From positions 1 to 32,101 of the forward strand of contig DASXLG010000125.1 of assembly GCA_036496425.1 (NCBI GenBank): a stretch of 32,101 nt of DNA, read 5' to 3'. The position numbers and the translations under genes are program-made. Within the stretch, counting starts at the first letter, position 1. Each line of letters starts with the position of its first letter. Origin of the DNA: Terriglobia bacterium. Lineage in GTDB: Bacteria; Acidobacteriota; Terriglobia; 20CM-2-55-15. The notes beneath the pieces are model-generated. The model was not told the DNA's origin. It worked only from the letters and a program-made list of their open reading frames with translations, and made no database searches. Positions 23,840 to 32,088 of this stretch are shown one piece after another.

Positions 23840-24481
23840 ATGTTGAAGCATGATGTCCTGGGGAAGATCCGCGAGTCTGGCCTGATTGCCGTCATACGAT
23901 CGAATAGCGCGGAGGAAGCCGTATGGATTGCCGACGCGTGCCTCGCGGCAGGCGCCGTGGCCATCGAGATTACCTTTACGGTTCCGAAAGCGCCAAATGC
24001 GATTTCCCAGCTCTGCGATCGAGAGGATTCGAAGGATTTCATGGTCGGGGCAGGCACCGTCCTGGATCCGGAAACGGCGCGGCTTGCAATTTTGTCCGGA
24101 GCGAAGTTCATTGTCTCCCCCGCTTTGAACATCGAAACCGCCAGGCTCTGCAACCGGTATCAAATTCCGTATATGCCGGGCGCTTGCACAGTCCGGGAGG
24201 TTATCGAAGGAATGGAATGCGGGGCGGAGATCGTCAAGGTCTTTCCCGGCGAAGTCACCGGACCGGCATTCGTCAAAGCGGTTAAGGCGGCCTTGCCTCA
24301 AGCTTCGCTGGTCCCCAGCGGCGGTGTGACGATCGAGAATGTGAAGGACTGGATCGCGGCAGGCTGCGCCGCTGTCGGCGTCGGCTCCCACCTGACTCGC
24401 TCTGCCGCTGCCGGGGATTTTCAATCGATTACCGATTTGGCAAAGCGATTCCTCGAAGAGGTCCGGAAGGCGCGGCGGTGA
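23840..24481 (+). CDS. eda: KDPG aldolase (2-dehydro-3-deoxy-phosphogluconate aldolase)
   Basis: Class I aldolase of 213 residues that splits 2-keto-3-deoxy-6-phosphogluconate into pyruvate and glyceraldehyde-3-phosphate. The active-site residues are R20 (VIR), E43 in AIEITFTVP, the phosphate-binding GAGTVLD (70-76) and the Schiff-base lysine K133 in EIVKVFPG. The second phosphate loop is VPSGGVT near 298-304 of the coding frame's last third, in the usual order. Length and motifs match Eda/KdgA. It may also cleave 4-hydroxy-2-oxoglutarate, as relatives do. Its stop overlaps the KDG kinase GTG start by 4 nt, so the two last steps of uronate breakdown are coupled. Confidence 0.95.
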   Translation: MLKHDVLGKIRESGLIAVIRSNSAEEAVWIADACLAAGAVAIEITFTVPKAPNAISQLCDREDSKDFMVGAGTVLDPETARLAILSGAKFIVSPALNIETARLCNRYQIPYMPGACTVREVIEGMECGAEIVKVFPGEVTGPAFVKAVKAALPQASLVPSGGVTIENVKDWIAAGCAAVGVGSHLTRSAAAGDFQSITDLAKRFLEEVRKARR

Positions 24482-25452
24482 CGGGAACGCGAGTGGTCAC
24501 GTTCGGTGAATCCCTCTTGCGGCTGACGCCGCCGGGCTTCGAGCGATTTCTGCAGACGCCGCACTTCAACGCCGTCTTCGGCGGTGCGGAAGCGAATGTC
24601 GCTGTGGCGTTGTCTTCGTTTGGAATGGATGCCGCCTACGTGACGGTGCTGCCGGAAAACAATCCTATCGCCGATGCGGCGATCGCCGAGTTGCGCCGCT
24701 TCGGTGTGGACACTTCGCACATCGTTCGAGGCACGGGACGGCTGGGGACTTACTATCTTGAACTCGGCGCCAATCATCGCGCCGGCCGCGCCGTCTATGA
24801 CCGGGAACACAGCGCGATGGCGCTGGCAAAGCCGGGCGACATTGCATGGGAAAAAGTATTCGAGGGCGCCGCGTGGTTTCACATTACGGGAATCACGCCG
24901 GCGATCAGCGCATCCGCCGCTGATCTCACGCTGGAAGCGATGCGCGCCGCGGGGCAGAGGGGACTAACCATCTCCTTCGATCTGAATTACAGACAAAACC
25001 TGTGGAAGTGGGGCAAAACGGCGGGAGAAGTGATGGGCAGCATGATGAAACACGCCGATATCCTGATCGGAAATGAAGAACATCTCCGCCTGGTTCTCGG
25101 GCTGTCCGATCCCGTCGTGAATAACGCCTTGACCCGCTATTCGCACCTCAAAGCCGTCGCCGTGAGCCTTCGCGGAAGCAGTTGGTCCGCCTGTTTGAAC
25201 GATCGCGAACAACTGCTGACGAGCCGGAGCTATGACGTCGCACACAGTGTCGATCGCATCGGCGCCGGAGATGCGTTTGCCGCAGGCCTGATTTACGGCT
25301 GGATGAATCTTCCCAACCGCCGGGACGCTCTCGAATTCGCCGCAGCGGCGTGCTGTCTGAAACACTCTATTCCCGGCGATTACTGCCGCGCGACAGCGGA
25401 GGAAGTCCGTTCGCTGCTGAGTGATCCGAGTCCCGGACGGATTCACCGCTGA
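24478..25452 (+). CDS. kdgK: 2-keto-3-deoxygluconate kinase (PfkB family)
   Basis: Sugar kinase of 324 residues of the PfkB/ribokinase fold that phosphorylates 2-keto-3-deoxygluconate to KDPG. The N-terminal substrate block is GESLLRLTPPG, followed by GGAEANVAVALSSFG, typical of KDG kinases. The substrate-contact FDLNYRQNLW and the ATP-site signature DRIGAGDAFAAG, with catalytic base D265, complete the set. The GTG start overlaps the aldolase stop (GTGA). Together with Eda it forms the lower half of the hexuronate pathway. The gap after it holds a family A palindrome, which probably separates this operon from the PQQ dehydrogenase gene. Confidence 0.93.
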   Translation: MTGTRVVTFGESLLRLTPPGFERFLQTPHFNAVFGGAEANVAVALSSFGMDAAYVTVLPENNPIADAAIAELRRFGVDTSHIVRGTGRLGTYYLELGANHRAGRAVYDREHSAMALAKPGDIAWEKVFEGAAWFHITGITPAISASAADLTLEAMRAAGQRGLTISFDLNYRQNLWKWGKTAGEVMGSMMKHADILIGNEEHLRLVLGLSDPVVNNALTRYSHLKAVAVSLRGSSWSACLNDREQLLTSRSYDVAHSVDRIGAGDAFAAGLIYGWMNLPNRRDALEFAAAACCLKHSIPGDYCRATAEEVRSLLSDPSPGRIHR

Positions 25453-25478
25453 CAAGAAAGCAACTCCCTCAAACTTCG

Positions 25479-25566
25479 TTTAGCCGCAGATGACGCGGAT
25501 GACGCAGATGGGCCATTAAAGAGCTTTGATGGCCCATCTGCGTCATCCGCGTCATCTGCGGCTAAA
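25479..25566. repeat. Long palindrome, family A copy 3
   Basis: Perfect 38-bp arms (25479-25516 and 25529-25566). The 12-nt centre continues the pairing as TAAAG-AG-CTTTG with one wobble, so nearly all 88 nt can fold into one hairpin. It shares its arm core with copies 1 and 2. It lies between kdgK and the PQQ dehydrogenase gene. Confidence 0.92.
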
Positions 25567-25628
25567 ACATGGCTGGCAGCGAATTATATGTGTTAGATTC
25601 CTGCTACTTCAAACCGAAGAGGACTTCT

Positions 25629-27647
25629 ATGAAGAACGCCTTTGCGAAAATGATTTGTCTGCTCGTCTGCGCGAGTGCGCTGCTGGCACAAAGCGGCGCA
25701 AGGAATGGGGAATGGCGGACGTATGGAGCGGATCTCGGCAATACGCACTATTCGCCGCTCGATCAGATCAACGCTTCGAACTTCAACAAGCTTGAGGTCG
25801 CATGGCACTTCAGCACGGAAAACCTGGGCCCGCGGCCGGAATTCCAGTTCGAGGGAACGCCGGTGATGGCCAACGGCATCCTTTATTCGACGGCGGGAAC
25901 GCGGCGTGACGTCGTCGCGCTGGATGCGGCGACCGGCGAGCTTCTCTGGACGCACAGCGAACACGAGGCAGCGCGCGGCTCGAATGCGCCGCGGCAGCTC
26001 TCCGGGCGCGGCCTGGCGTACTGGACCGACGGACGCGAAGAGCGGATCCTCTATGTCACTCCGGGATATCGCCTGATCGCGCTTAATGCGAAGACCGGCG
26101 TGCCGGTTCCGTCGTTTGGAAAGAACGGGGTTGTCGATCTGAAGCAGGACGACGATCAGGAAATCGATCTCATCAACGGCGAAGTCGGATTGCATGCGGC
26201 GCCTGTTGTCGCCAAAGATGTCGTGATCGTCGGAGCTGCGCACAAATCGGGCGGGGTGCCCAAGAGCAAGACCAACGTGAAGGGATATGTCCGCGGCTTC
26301 GACGTCAAGACAGGCAAGCGGCTGTGGATTTTCCACACGATTCCGCTACCGAACGAATACGGCGCCGAAACCTGGGAAAACGATTCGGCATCCTACACGG
26401 GCAATACGGGCGTCTGGGCACAAATCAGCGTGGATGAAGAGCTGGAAACCGTGTATCTTCCTGTCGAACTTCCCACCGGCGACTACTACGGCGGATATCG
26501 TCCAGGCAACGGCCTGTTCGGCGAAAGCCTTGTCGCGGTCGATCTGCACACCGGCAAGCGGAAGTGGCATTACCAGCTTGTGCACCACGGGATCTGGGAC
26601 ATGGATATCCCATGTGCGCCGATCCTCGCGGACATCACAATCAACGGTCAGACGATTAAGGCGGTCGCGCAGCCGACGAAACAGGCGTTCCTGTATGTCT
26701 TCGATCGCGTGACCGGCAAACCGATCTGGCCCATCGAAGAGCGGGCGGTCGAGCAGTCGACCGTGCCCGGAGAGAAAACCAGCGCGACGCAACCGTTTCC
26801 GACCAAACCGCCCGCATATGACCGGCAGGGCTTTTCCGTCGATGATCTGATCGATTTCACGCCGGAGCTCCACGCCGAAGCACTGAAGATTGCATCGCGT
26901 TACAAGATGGGGCCAATCTTCACGCCGCCGGTGGTCAGCAAGATCGAAGGCCCGTTGGGAACCCTGGCAATGGCGGTGAGCAACGGCGGCACGAACTGGC
27001 CCGGCGGATCCTACGATCCCGAGACCCACATCCTGTACGTCCCATCTCAAAGGACGATGAATTCTCTCGGTGTGGTTCCCGGCAACCCGAAACTATCCGG
27101 AGATTTCGGCTGGATTCAGGGCATTGCCACCAGCGGACCTCGTCTGAGCGGCGGGGCCGGGGCCGATGCCGGCGCCGATCGCGCTCCTGGTGCAGGCGCG
27201 GCCGAGACGTCGGGGCTGCTGACCGTTCAGGGATTGCCGCTGATGAAGCCGCCCTACGGACAGATCACTGCCATCGACATGAATAAAGGTGAGATTCTCT
27301 GGCACATCGCTCACGGTGAAACGCCCGACAATATCCGCAACAATCCCGCGCTGAAAGGCTTGAATATTCCCCGCACCGGCCGGCCCGGGGCCATCGGAAC
27401 GCTCGTGACCAAGACGCTCCTGATCGCCGGCGAGGGCGGTGTATTCACCACTCCGAACGGGCAGAAGGGCGCAATGCTCCGGGCTTACGACAAAGCGAGT
27501 GGTAAAGACGCCGGCGCCGTCTACATGCCCACGCAACAGAGCGGAACGCCGATGACGTACATGCTCAACGGCAAGCAGTACATTGTGGTTGCGATCGGCG
27601 GCAACGGGTATACGGCGGAGTTGAGAGCCTTCCGGCTCCCCAACTAA
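25629..27647 (+). CDS. Secreted PQQ-dependent dehydrogenase (quinoprotein glucose dehydrogenase type)
   Basis: Exported quinoprotein of 672 residues with signal peptide MKNAFAKMICLLVCASALLA and an eight-bladed propeller. Blade motifs include WRTYGADLGNTHYSPLDQIN at the N-terminus, ALDAATGELLWTH, FDVKTGKRLWIFHTIP, the PQQ-site block WDMDIPCAPILADI and the C-terminal YIVVAIGGNGY. This is the soluble-domain arrangement of the glucose/alcohol dehydrogenase quinoproteins, without the N-terminal membrane domain of E. coli Gcd and without a fused cytochrome. It probably oxidises an aldose or alcohol in the periplasm. An Ala/Gly/Asp-rich insert (SGGAGADAGADRAPGAG) interrupts the last third. The start at ATG 25629 has AGAGG seven bases upstream; the frame opening at 25569 only adds repeat-flank sequence. 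Confidence 0.92.
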   Translation: MKNAFAKMICLLVCASALLAQSGARNGEWRTYGADLGNTHYSPLDQINASNFNKLEVAWHFSTENLGPRPEFQFEGTPVMANGILYSTAGTRRDVVALDAATGELLWTHSEHEAARGSNAPRQLSGRGLAYWTDGREERILYVTPGYRLIALNAKTGVPVPSFGKNGVVDLKQDDDQEIDLINGEVGLHAAPVVAKDVVIVGAAHKSGGVPKSKTNVKGYVRGFDVKTGKRLWIFHTIPLPNEYGAETWENDSASYTGNTGVWAQISVDEELETVYLPVELPTGDYYGGYRPGNGLFGESLVAVDLHTGKRKWHYQLVHHGIWDMDIPCAPILADITINGQTIKAVAQPTKQAFLYVFDRVTGKPIWPIEERAVEQSTVPGEKTSATQPFPTKPPAYDRQGFSVDDLIDFTPELHAEALKIASRYKMGPIFTPPVVSKIEGPLGTLAMAVSNGGTNWPGGSYDPETHILYVPSQRTMNSLGVVPGNPKLSGDFGWIQGIATSGPRLSGGAGADAGADRAPGAGAAETSGLLTVQGLPLMKPPYGQITAIDMNKGEILWHIAHGETPDNIRNNPALKGLNIPRTGRPGAIGTLVTKTLLIAGEGGVFTTPNGQKGAMLRAYDKASGKDAGAVYMPTQQSGTPMTYMLNGKQYIVVAIGGNGYTAELRAFRLPN

Positions 27648-27657
27648 AAAGAATGGC

Positions 27658-27696
27658 GGGCAACTCGCGCGCTAAGACGCTGCGCGCGGGTTGCCC
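27658..27696 (+). terminator. Strong hairpin after the PQQ dehydrogenase gene
   Basis: Arms GGGCAACTCGCGCGC (27658-27672) and GCGCGCGGGTTGCCC (27682-27696) form a 15-bp stem with one wobble and a 9-nt loop, starting 10 nt after the stop codon. A TTTTT run follows only at 27715, so it is an imperfect intrinsic terminator. It could also serve the converging gene at 27711. Confidence 0.55.
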
Positions 27697-27710
27697 CGGC
27701 GCGGCACTTC

Positions 27711-27950
27711 TCATTTTTCGTCTGTATTCGTCACTTCTTCTCGCCGCGCTCGGGTCTCACGCAGCGTTCTTAATCTTCTCAAGACAAGTTGTGAATCGAA
27801 ATCATTGAGGCGAGATGCCTGGCTGAAGTCCGTTGTGAATTCGTAATCAAAGTAGTTCGAAATGATGCGGACCTTTGTAAGGTACTCGCCGGTCGAGATA
27901 CGGATGACATAGAAACGCATCTCAGGAAGGCTCAACGAGGCGCTGGTCAT
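27711..27950 (-). CDS. Small hypothetical protein
   Basis: Unrecognised protein of 79 residues. The first half reads as beta strands around MRFYVIRISTGEYLTKVRIIS, then YEFTTDFSQASRLNDFDSQLVLRRLRTLRE, a charged helix, and a polar tail. The pattern of a short strand-rich start, an F-T-x-D-x-x-x-A turn and a helix resembles small phage or accessory proteins, but no family is claimed. ATG 27948-27950 has AGGA nine bases upstream. An in-frame ATG 10 codons on (MRFYVIR) could be the true start. It is less GC-rich than its neighbours and sits beside a strong hairpin and an unassigned 226-nt gap, which may suggest acquisition. Confidence 0.5.
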   Translation of the reverse strand: MTSASLSLPEMRFYVIRISTGEYLTKVRIISNYFDYEFTTDFSQASRLNDFDSQLVLRRLRTLRETRARREEVTNTDEK

Positions 27951-28176
27951 TTTTGCCGTTCCTGATCATTTTTCGATTTTATCCCATGATTTACAGTGGG
28001 CACTCATGTTCCATTCTACTGGCGACTTACATTCCACATGTGAATTCGGCGTTTCGCACGACTTCCAGGAAGATCGATGTGACTCAGGCCAAACCTCCAG
28101 AGCCGAAACAGATTCAAACTGGGAACCCTGCTTGCATTGGTGAACGTCGAGCACTGAGCGAGGAGTGAGCGAGAGA

Positions 28177-30459
28177 ATGAAATCCGCGCGCATCAGAAGG
28201 TTAGCCAGTGATGACGTCGTCCAGGTTGCGCGGTTGCACCACAGCCTCTATCGTTCCAACGAAGAATACACGCGGAATATTGACCGCGCCTACAAGCTCT
28301 ATTTCCATGACGTATATCTGGGGAATCCATGGTACGAGGAACAGTTGAGTCCCCTCGTTTACGAAGAAGCTGACGGAAAAATTACGGGCTTCCTGGGCGT
28401 CATGCCGCGGTCCATGCGCATCGGTGGACGCTCTATTCGTGCGGCGATAAGCTCGATGTTCATGGTTGAGCCGAACAGCAGGTCCAGCCTGGCCGCTGTG
28501 CAGCTCATGAAAGCGTTCATGTCCGGTCCGCAGGACCTTTCCCTGGCGGATGAGGCGACGGAGCCGGCCCGCAAGCTTTGGGAGAGATTGGGCGGCCATA
28601 CCTCGGCTTTGAACAGCATCTATTGGACAATACCGTTGCGCCCGGCCGGTTTTCTCAACCTGCGGATATCGCGGCGGGACTGGTTGCGTCCCCTTGCAAA
28701 GGCATCATTGCCGTTCTGCAAGACGTTCGACGCGGCTTTGGCCGCCGGCAGGGGATACTTCCATCCTGCCCGGCCACGTTTGCTGGAAAAGAATCTTGAC
28801 GTACAGACCTTACTTGAATGTGCGAGAACCTTATGGGATTCCCAAAGCCTGCACCCGGAATATCAAGAAAGTTCCCTGCGGTGGCTGCTGGAGACGGGAG
28901 AGCATGGAGGGGCCGGCGGCAGACTTGAGAAGCTGGCGGTTCATAGCCCCGAGCATGGGCTGGTTGGCTGGTTCATCTATCACCTCGGCAAGGGCGGGGT
29001 GGCCGAACTGCTGCAGATAGGTTTCAAGCAGAACTTTGCCAAGGATGTTCTCGACCACTTAATGTACCGGACCTGGTCGCAGGGCGCTGTCGCAGTCGCA
29101 GGACGCATGGATCGTCAGCTCATGCCCCATCTGGCCGGAAACTACGTGATGAACCCGCGTTATTGGATGCTCGTGCATTCCAAAAACCGGGAGTTGATAG
29201 ACCTCATTGACCGCGGCGAAAATCACTTGAGCCGCCTCGAAGGAGAATGGTGCCTGCAGTTTCACATGGGCAGGTACAAGGGTCCGGCTGCCGGGGAATT
29301 CGGAGATCCGCTGCAGCGGCCTCTGGCAACGGCGTCATCGGAGACGGTGACGGCCAAAACCGGGGGAGTGGAAATCGTCGAGTCACTGGCGGAGGAGTGG
29401 CGCAGGCTTTGCGAAGAGGGCCGCTGCAACGAGCCGTTTTACCGGCCGGAATGGGTCGCCGCATATATACGAGCTTTTGCGCAGGAAGCCAAAGTTGTAG
29501 TCGTTACCGCCAGAGTAGATGGCGAACTGAAGGCGGTTCTACCGCTGATCGAAGAGCGGTCCTACTTCCGCGGGATTCCGATTAAAAGACTTCGCGACGC
29601 CGCCAACGCGCACTCCTGCCGCTTCGATATCGTCTGTGCGCCTGGATCCCAAGGTGAGGCCGCGGTTCAGGCAATCTGGAAATTTCTTGCCGAGCGTTCC
29701 GGCTGGGACATGATGCAGTTCTCCAGCGTACCGGAAGGAAGCGCGCTTAATTCCTTCGCCCAGGCCGCGAGCAGCGATGCCTTTCCGACGGAGCGAAATG
29801 TCTCCATGCGCTCCCCGTATTTACCTCTGACGGGTTTGGGCGAAACGAAGGATCCTCTGGTGTTGCAGAGCAGCGCGAACTTTCGCTCGATTGTCCGCCG
29901 TAGAGAACGCCAGTTGAAATCGCAAGGTACCGTGTTGCTGCGCCGGGTGACCAAGGCAGACCCTCAGATGCTCCAGCGGTTTTATGACCTGGAACGGAGC
30001 GGATGGAAAGGCGAAGAGGGGACCGCCATCGCGTGCAGTGAACAAACCAGGCAGTTCTATGACGAGATCGCCGCTAACGGGGAACGTTTTGGATATCTGA
30101 GCCTGTTCTTCCTCGAATTCGACGGGCATCCGGTTGCCGGCCAGTTCGGCTTAGCTCACGCCGGACGTTATTTCATGCCCAAAATCGGCATTGATGAAAA
30201 CTATTCCAAGTGCGGACCAGGACATCTGCTGATTCACGAGATCATGCGCAATTGCGCAGAAAACGGAATCCGTGAATATGACTTCACGGGCCCCTGGGCG
30301 GAGTACAAGGCGAAATGGACTTCCATCAATCGGTCGCACTTCACGGTGCGGATCTTTAATCGGAGCTTACGAGGAAGAGCATTGCATGTTCTGTTCAGGA
30401 TGGAGTCGAACGCCAGGAAGCTGGCGCGGCGCTGGCTTCGTCCTGAGAATTCCTCTTGA
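28177..30459 (+). CDS. Two-domain acyltransferase-like fusion (GNAT plus CelD/BcsL type)
   Basis: Cytoplasmic protein of 760 residues made of two GNAT-fold regions. Residues about 1-370 look like a GNAT-type acyltransferase (RRLASDDVVQVARLHHSLY, ITGFLGVMPRSMRIGG, LADEATEPARKLWERLGG). A short linker follows. Residues about 395-750 match the Acetyltransf_6/CelD-BcsL type (FYRPEWVAAYI, FRSIVRRRERQLKSQG, DFTGPWAEYKAKW), found in exopolysaccharide and FemAB-like proteins. The acceptor is unknown. No polysaccharide genes adjoin it. ATG 28177 was preferred over GTG 28165, with a GAGGAG about 11 nt upstream. The same-strand gap 27951-28176 holds nothing else that was recognised. The two halves are usually separate proteins. 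Confidence 0.75.
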   Translation: MKSARIRRLASDDVVQVARLHHSLYRSNEEYTRNIDRAYKLYFHDVYLGNPWYEEQLSPLVYEEADGKITGFLGVMPRSMRIGGRSIRAAISSMFMVEPNSRSSLAAVQLMKAFMSGPQDLSLADEATEPARKLWERLGGHTSALNSIYWTIPLRPAGFLNLRISRRDWLRPLAKASLPFCKTFDAALAAGRGYFHPARPRLLEKNLDVQTLLECARTLWDSQSLHPEYQESSLRWLLETGEHGGAGGRLEKLAVHSPEHGLVGWFIYHLGKGGVAELLQIGFKQNFAKDVLDHLMYRTWSQGAVAVAGRMDRQLMPHLAGNYVMNPRYWMLVHSKNRELIDLIDRGENHLSRLEGEWCLQFHMGRYKGPAAGEFGDPLQRPLATASSETVTAKTGGVEIVESLAEEWRRLCEEGRCNEPFYRPEWVAAYIRAFAQEAKVVVVTARVDGELKAVLPLIEERSYFRGIPIKRLRDAANAHSCRFDIVCAPGSQGEAAVQAIWKFLAERSGWDMMQFSSVPEGSALNSFAQAASSDAFPTERNVSMRSPYLPLTGLGETKDPLVLQSSANFRSIVRRRERQLKSQGTVLLRRVTKADPQMLQRFYDLERSGWKGEEGTAIACSEQTRQFYDEIAANGERFGYLSLFFLEFDGHPVAGQFGLAHAGRYFMPKIGIDENYSKCGPGHLLIHEIMRNCAENGIREYDFTGPWAEYKAKWTSINRSHFTVRIFNRSLRGRALHVLFRMESNARKLARRWLRPENSS

Positions 30460-30481
30460 GGTTCGAGTGGAGCGCGCGATC

Positions 30482-31558
30482 TTAAGGCGAGACGTCCTCC
30501 AGGAACCACTCGGTGGGAAGTTCCCGTCCGAGTCCCATTTCCCGCGCGCGTTTGAGGACCGCGGAACCCAGGGCAGCAAATTGCGTACCCGCGCCGGTGT
30601 TGTTGTTGAAGACGGTGATCTGGTCCGCGCTGGTTCGGCCGGAGACCTTTCCGGCGAGCAGATCCTGGATTTCGTGGATCGAGTCCCAGGACTTGATTCC
30701 CTTTTGCGCAACTTCCCAGATATCAGGAGACTGGTCGAGCCGGGCGACTTCCTTGGAATGGACGATATAGACATCCGAGCGGCGAATAGTCTCATCGTCG
30801 ATCTCGCGACGCTTATTGCTGGCATCGGAGCCGCCGATCGACGCGACGTACATTCCCTTCTCGACCCACTGACCGTCGAACACGGCATCCCATGAAGCCG
30901 TCGCCGCCTGAATGAAATCGCTTCCTTCGACGGTCTCTCGTGCGGAGGCGGCAGCCACGACTTTCCGGCCCAGCTTCCGCGCCATGTCCGCAGCGAACTT
31001 CCGCCGGTGCTCCTCGTTCGGGCTGAACACCTTAATCGTCTCAAAATCAAAGAGGCTGCACAAATACTCGAGATGGGCTCCGGCCTGCCAGCCGCTGCCG
31101 AACAAGCCCAGTACTTTCGGCTTTGGCGGCGCCAGATACTTGGCACCGACGGCGCTGAGCGCGGCGACGCGCATCTTCTGGATCACGCCATCCGGCATAA
31201 TGGCGATCGGCTCGATGCGCTCGATATCGAACAGGATGACGAGACCGCAATAGCGGTTGCCCGTCGCCACCGGCAGAATCCGGCGGCGTTTCACGCCTGC
31301 CGTAAAGGAATGACCGGCCATATCGGACGTGATCCGGAGCGCCCAGACACCGGTACCCGGACTGCCGCCCTCCTGCGATTTGAAACGATATTGAAATCCC
31401 GGATTCGCTTTCGACTGGACCGGCAAATACACCTGGCTGCGGGGCCGGTTGAACGCGGCGCCTTCGGCCAGCTCGCGATATACGTTCTCCGTCGCCGTGA
31501 TCGTGCCGGCCGGAGTCAGCGCCTTCTCGACTTCTTCGTTATTGAGGAGCAGCGTCAT
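30482..31558 (-). CDS. Ornithine cyclodeaminase / mu-crystallin family protein
   Basis: NAD(P)-dependent oxidoreductase-fold protein of 358 residues of the OCD/mu-crystallin family, which includes ornithine cyclodeaminase, alanine dehydrogenase and imine reductases. An N-terminal substrate domain (about 1-130) with the KMR segment (VIQKMRVAALSAVGAKYLA) precedes a Rossmann domain with the dinucleotide motif GLFGSGWQAGAHLEYL (about 150-165). VASIGGSDASNKREID matches the usual IGA/IGS loop region. The particular reaction cannot be given. Its ATG overlaps the stop of the LeuD-like gene (ATGA at 31555-31558), so the two are translationally coupled. This link to a dehydratase small subunit suggests an unusual amino- or keto-acid pathway. 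Confidence 0.85.
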   Translation of the reverse strand: MTLLLNNEEVEKALTPAGTITATENVYRELAEGAAFNRPRSQVYLPVQSKANPGFQYRFKSQEGGSPGTGVWALRITSDMAGHSFTAGVKRRRILPVATGNRYCGLVILFDIERIEPIAIMPDGVIQKMRVAALSAVGAKYLAPPKPKVLGLFGSGWQAGAHLEYLCSLFDFETIKVFSPNEEHRRKFAADMARKLGRKVVAAASARETVEGSDFIQAATASWDAVFDGQWVEKGMYVASIGGSDASNKRREIDDETIRRSDVYIVHSKEVARLDQSPDIWEVAQKGIKSWDSIHEIQDLLAGKVSGRTSADQITVFNNNTGAGTQFAALGSAVLKRAREMGLGRELPTEWFLEDVSP

Positions 31559-32052
31559 CGATTCAGGAACTGTCCGGTCTTCAGAAATGGAATGAGACCG
31601 CCGGCCTGCAGCATCTGCAGCAGAAATTCCGGCGCGGGTGCGCCTTTGATGGATTTGCCGGTCGTCAGGTTCATCGCGATGCCGTTGGTAATATCGACGC
31701 GAATGCGGTCACCGTTGTTCATAAGGTCGTGAATACCGGCAACTTCAAGAATCGGAAGTCCCACCTCGTGGCCATTGCGATAAAACGTCCGTGAAAAACC
31801 CTCCGCAACCACCGCAGCCACGCCCGTCGCCTTAATGGCCTTCGGAGCGATCGCGCGGCCCGACGAGCAACCGAAGTTTCGCCCGGCGACGATGATGTCG
31901 CCCTTCTGAACCTTCAGAGGAAATTCCGGGTTGAGCGACTCCAGAACGTGCTTCGCCATCTCGGGAAAGCTTTTCCAGACGACGCTGGTGGGCGTGATTT
32001 CATCGGTCGGGATGTTGTGTCCGAACTTCCAGCAGATTCCTTCGAATACCAC
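31555..32052 (-). CDS. LeuD-like isopropylmalate dehydratase small-subunit family protein
   Basis: Aconitase-family swivel-domain protein of 165 residues, the size of LeuD/HacB small subunits that pair with an iron-sulfur large subunit to isomerise hydroxy di- or tricarboxylates. The family signature reads GRNFGCSSGRAIAPKAI, where typical members have GSSREHA, so the normal E after R is an alanine. Other blocks are NIPTDEITP, AVVAEGFSRTFYRNG and TGKSIKG. No LeuC-like large subunit is in the window; it may lie beyond 32101. The start is GTG at 32050-32052, with a TAAAAT hexamer ending 6 nt upstream on the same strand and no Shine-Dalgarno sequence. It is coupled to the OCD-family gene. Confidence 0.85.
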   Translation of the reverse strand: MVFEGICWKFGHNIPTDEITPTSVVWKSFPEMAKHVLESLNPEFPLKVQKGDIIVAGRNFGCSSGRAIAPKAIKATGVAAVVAEGFSRTFYRNGHEVGLPILEVAGIHDLMNNGDRIRVDITNGIAMNLTTGKSIKGAPAPEFLLQMLQAGGLIPFLKTGQFLNR

Positions 32053-32088
32053 GGCGAGATTTTACATCACCTGTAAACTGTAGCGGGC
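32053..32088. promoter_or_regulatory. Divergent intergenic region with operator-like palindrome
   Basis: The 36-nt gap contains the inverted repeat TTTACA-TCACC-TGTAAA (32061-32077). It overlaps a -10-like TAAAAT for the LeuD-like gene (minus strand, 32059-32064) and a TAAACT (32074-32079) reading right towards ATG 32089. A regulator bound here could control both directions. Confidence 0.4.

Noticed and set aside
7750-25566. CRISPR array
   Set aside because: The repeated units are three palindromes many kilobases apart, with no regular spacers and no cas genes.
27951-28160. Possible insertion-sequence end or integrase remnant before the acyltransferase fusion
   Set aside because: The stretch looks foreign in composition, but no inverted ends, transposase frame or target duplication could be seen.
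114-32052. Long open frames opposite most genes
   Set aside because: These are shadows of GC-rich coding sequence, with Arg/Pro/Ala-rich translations and no ribosome sites.
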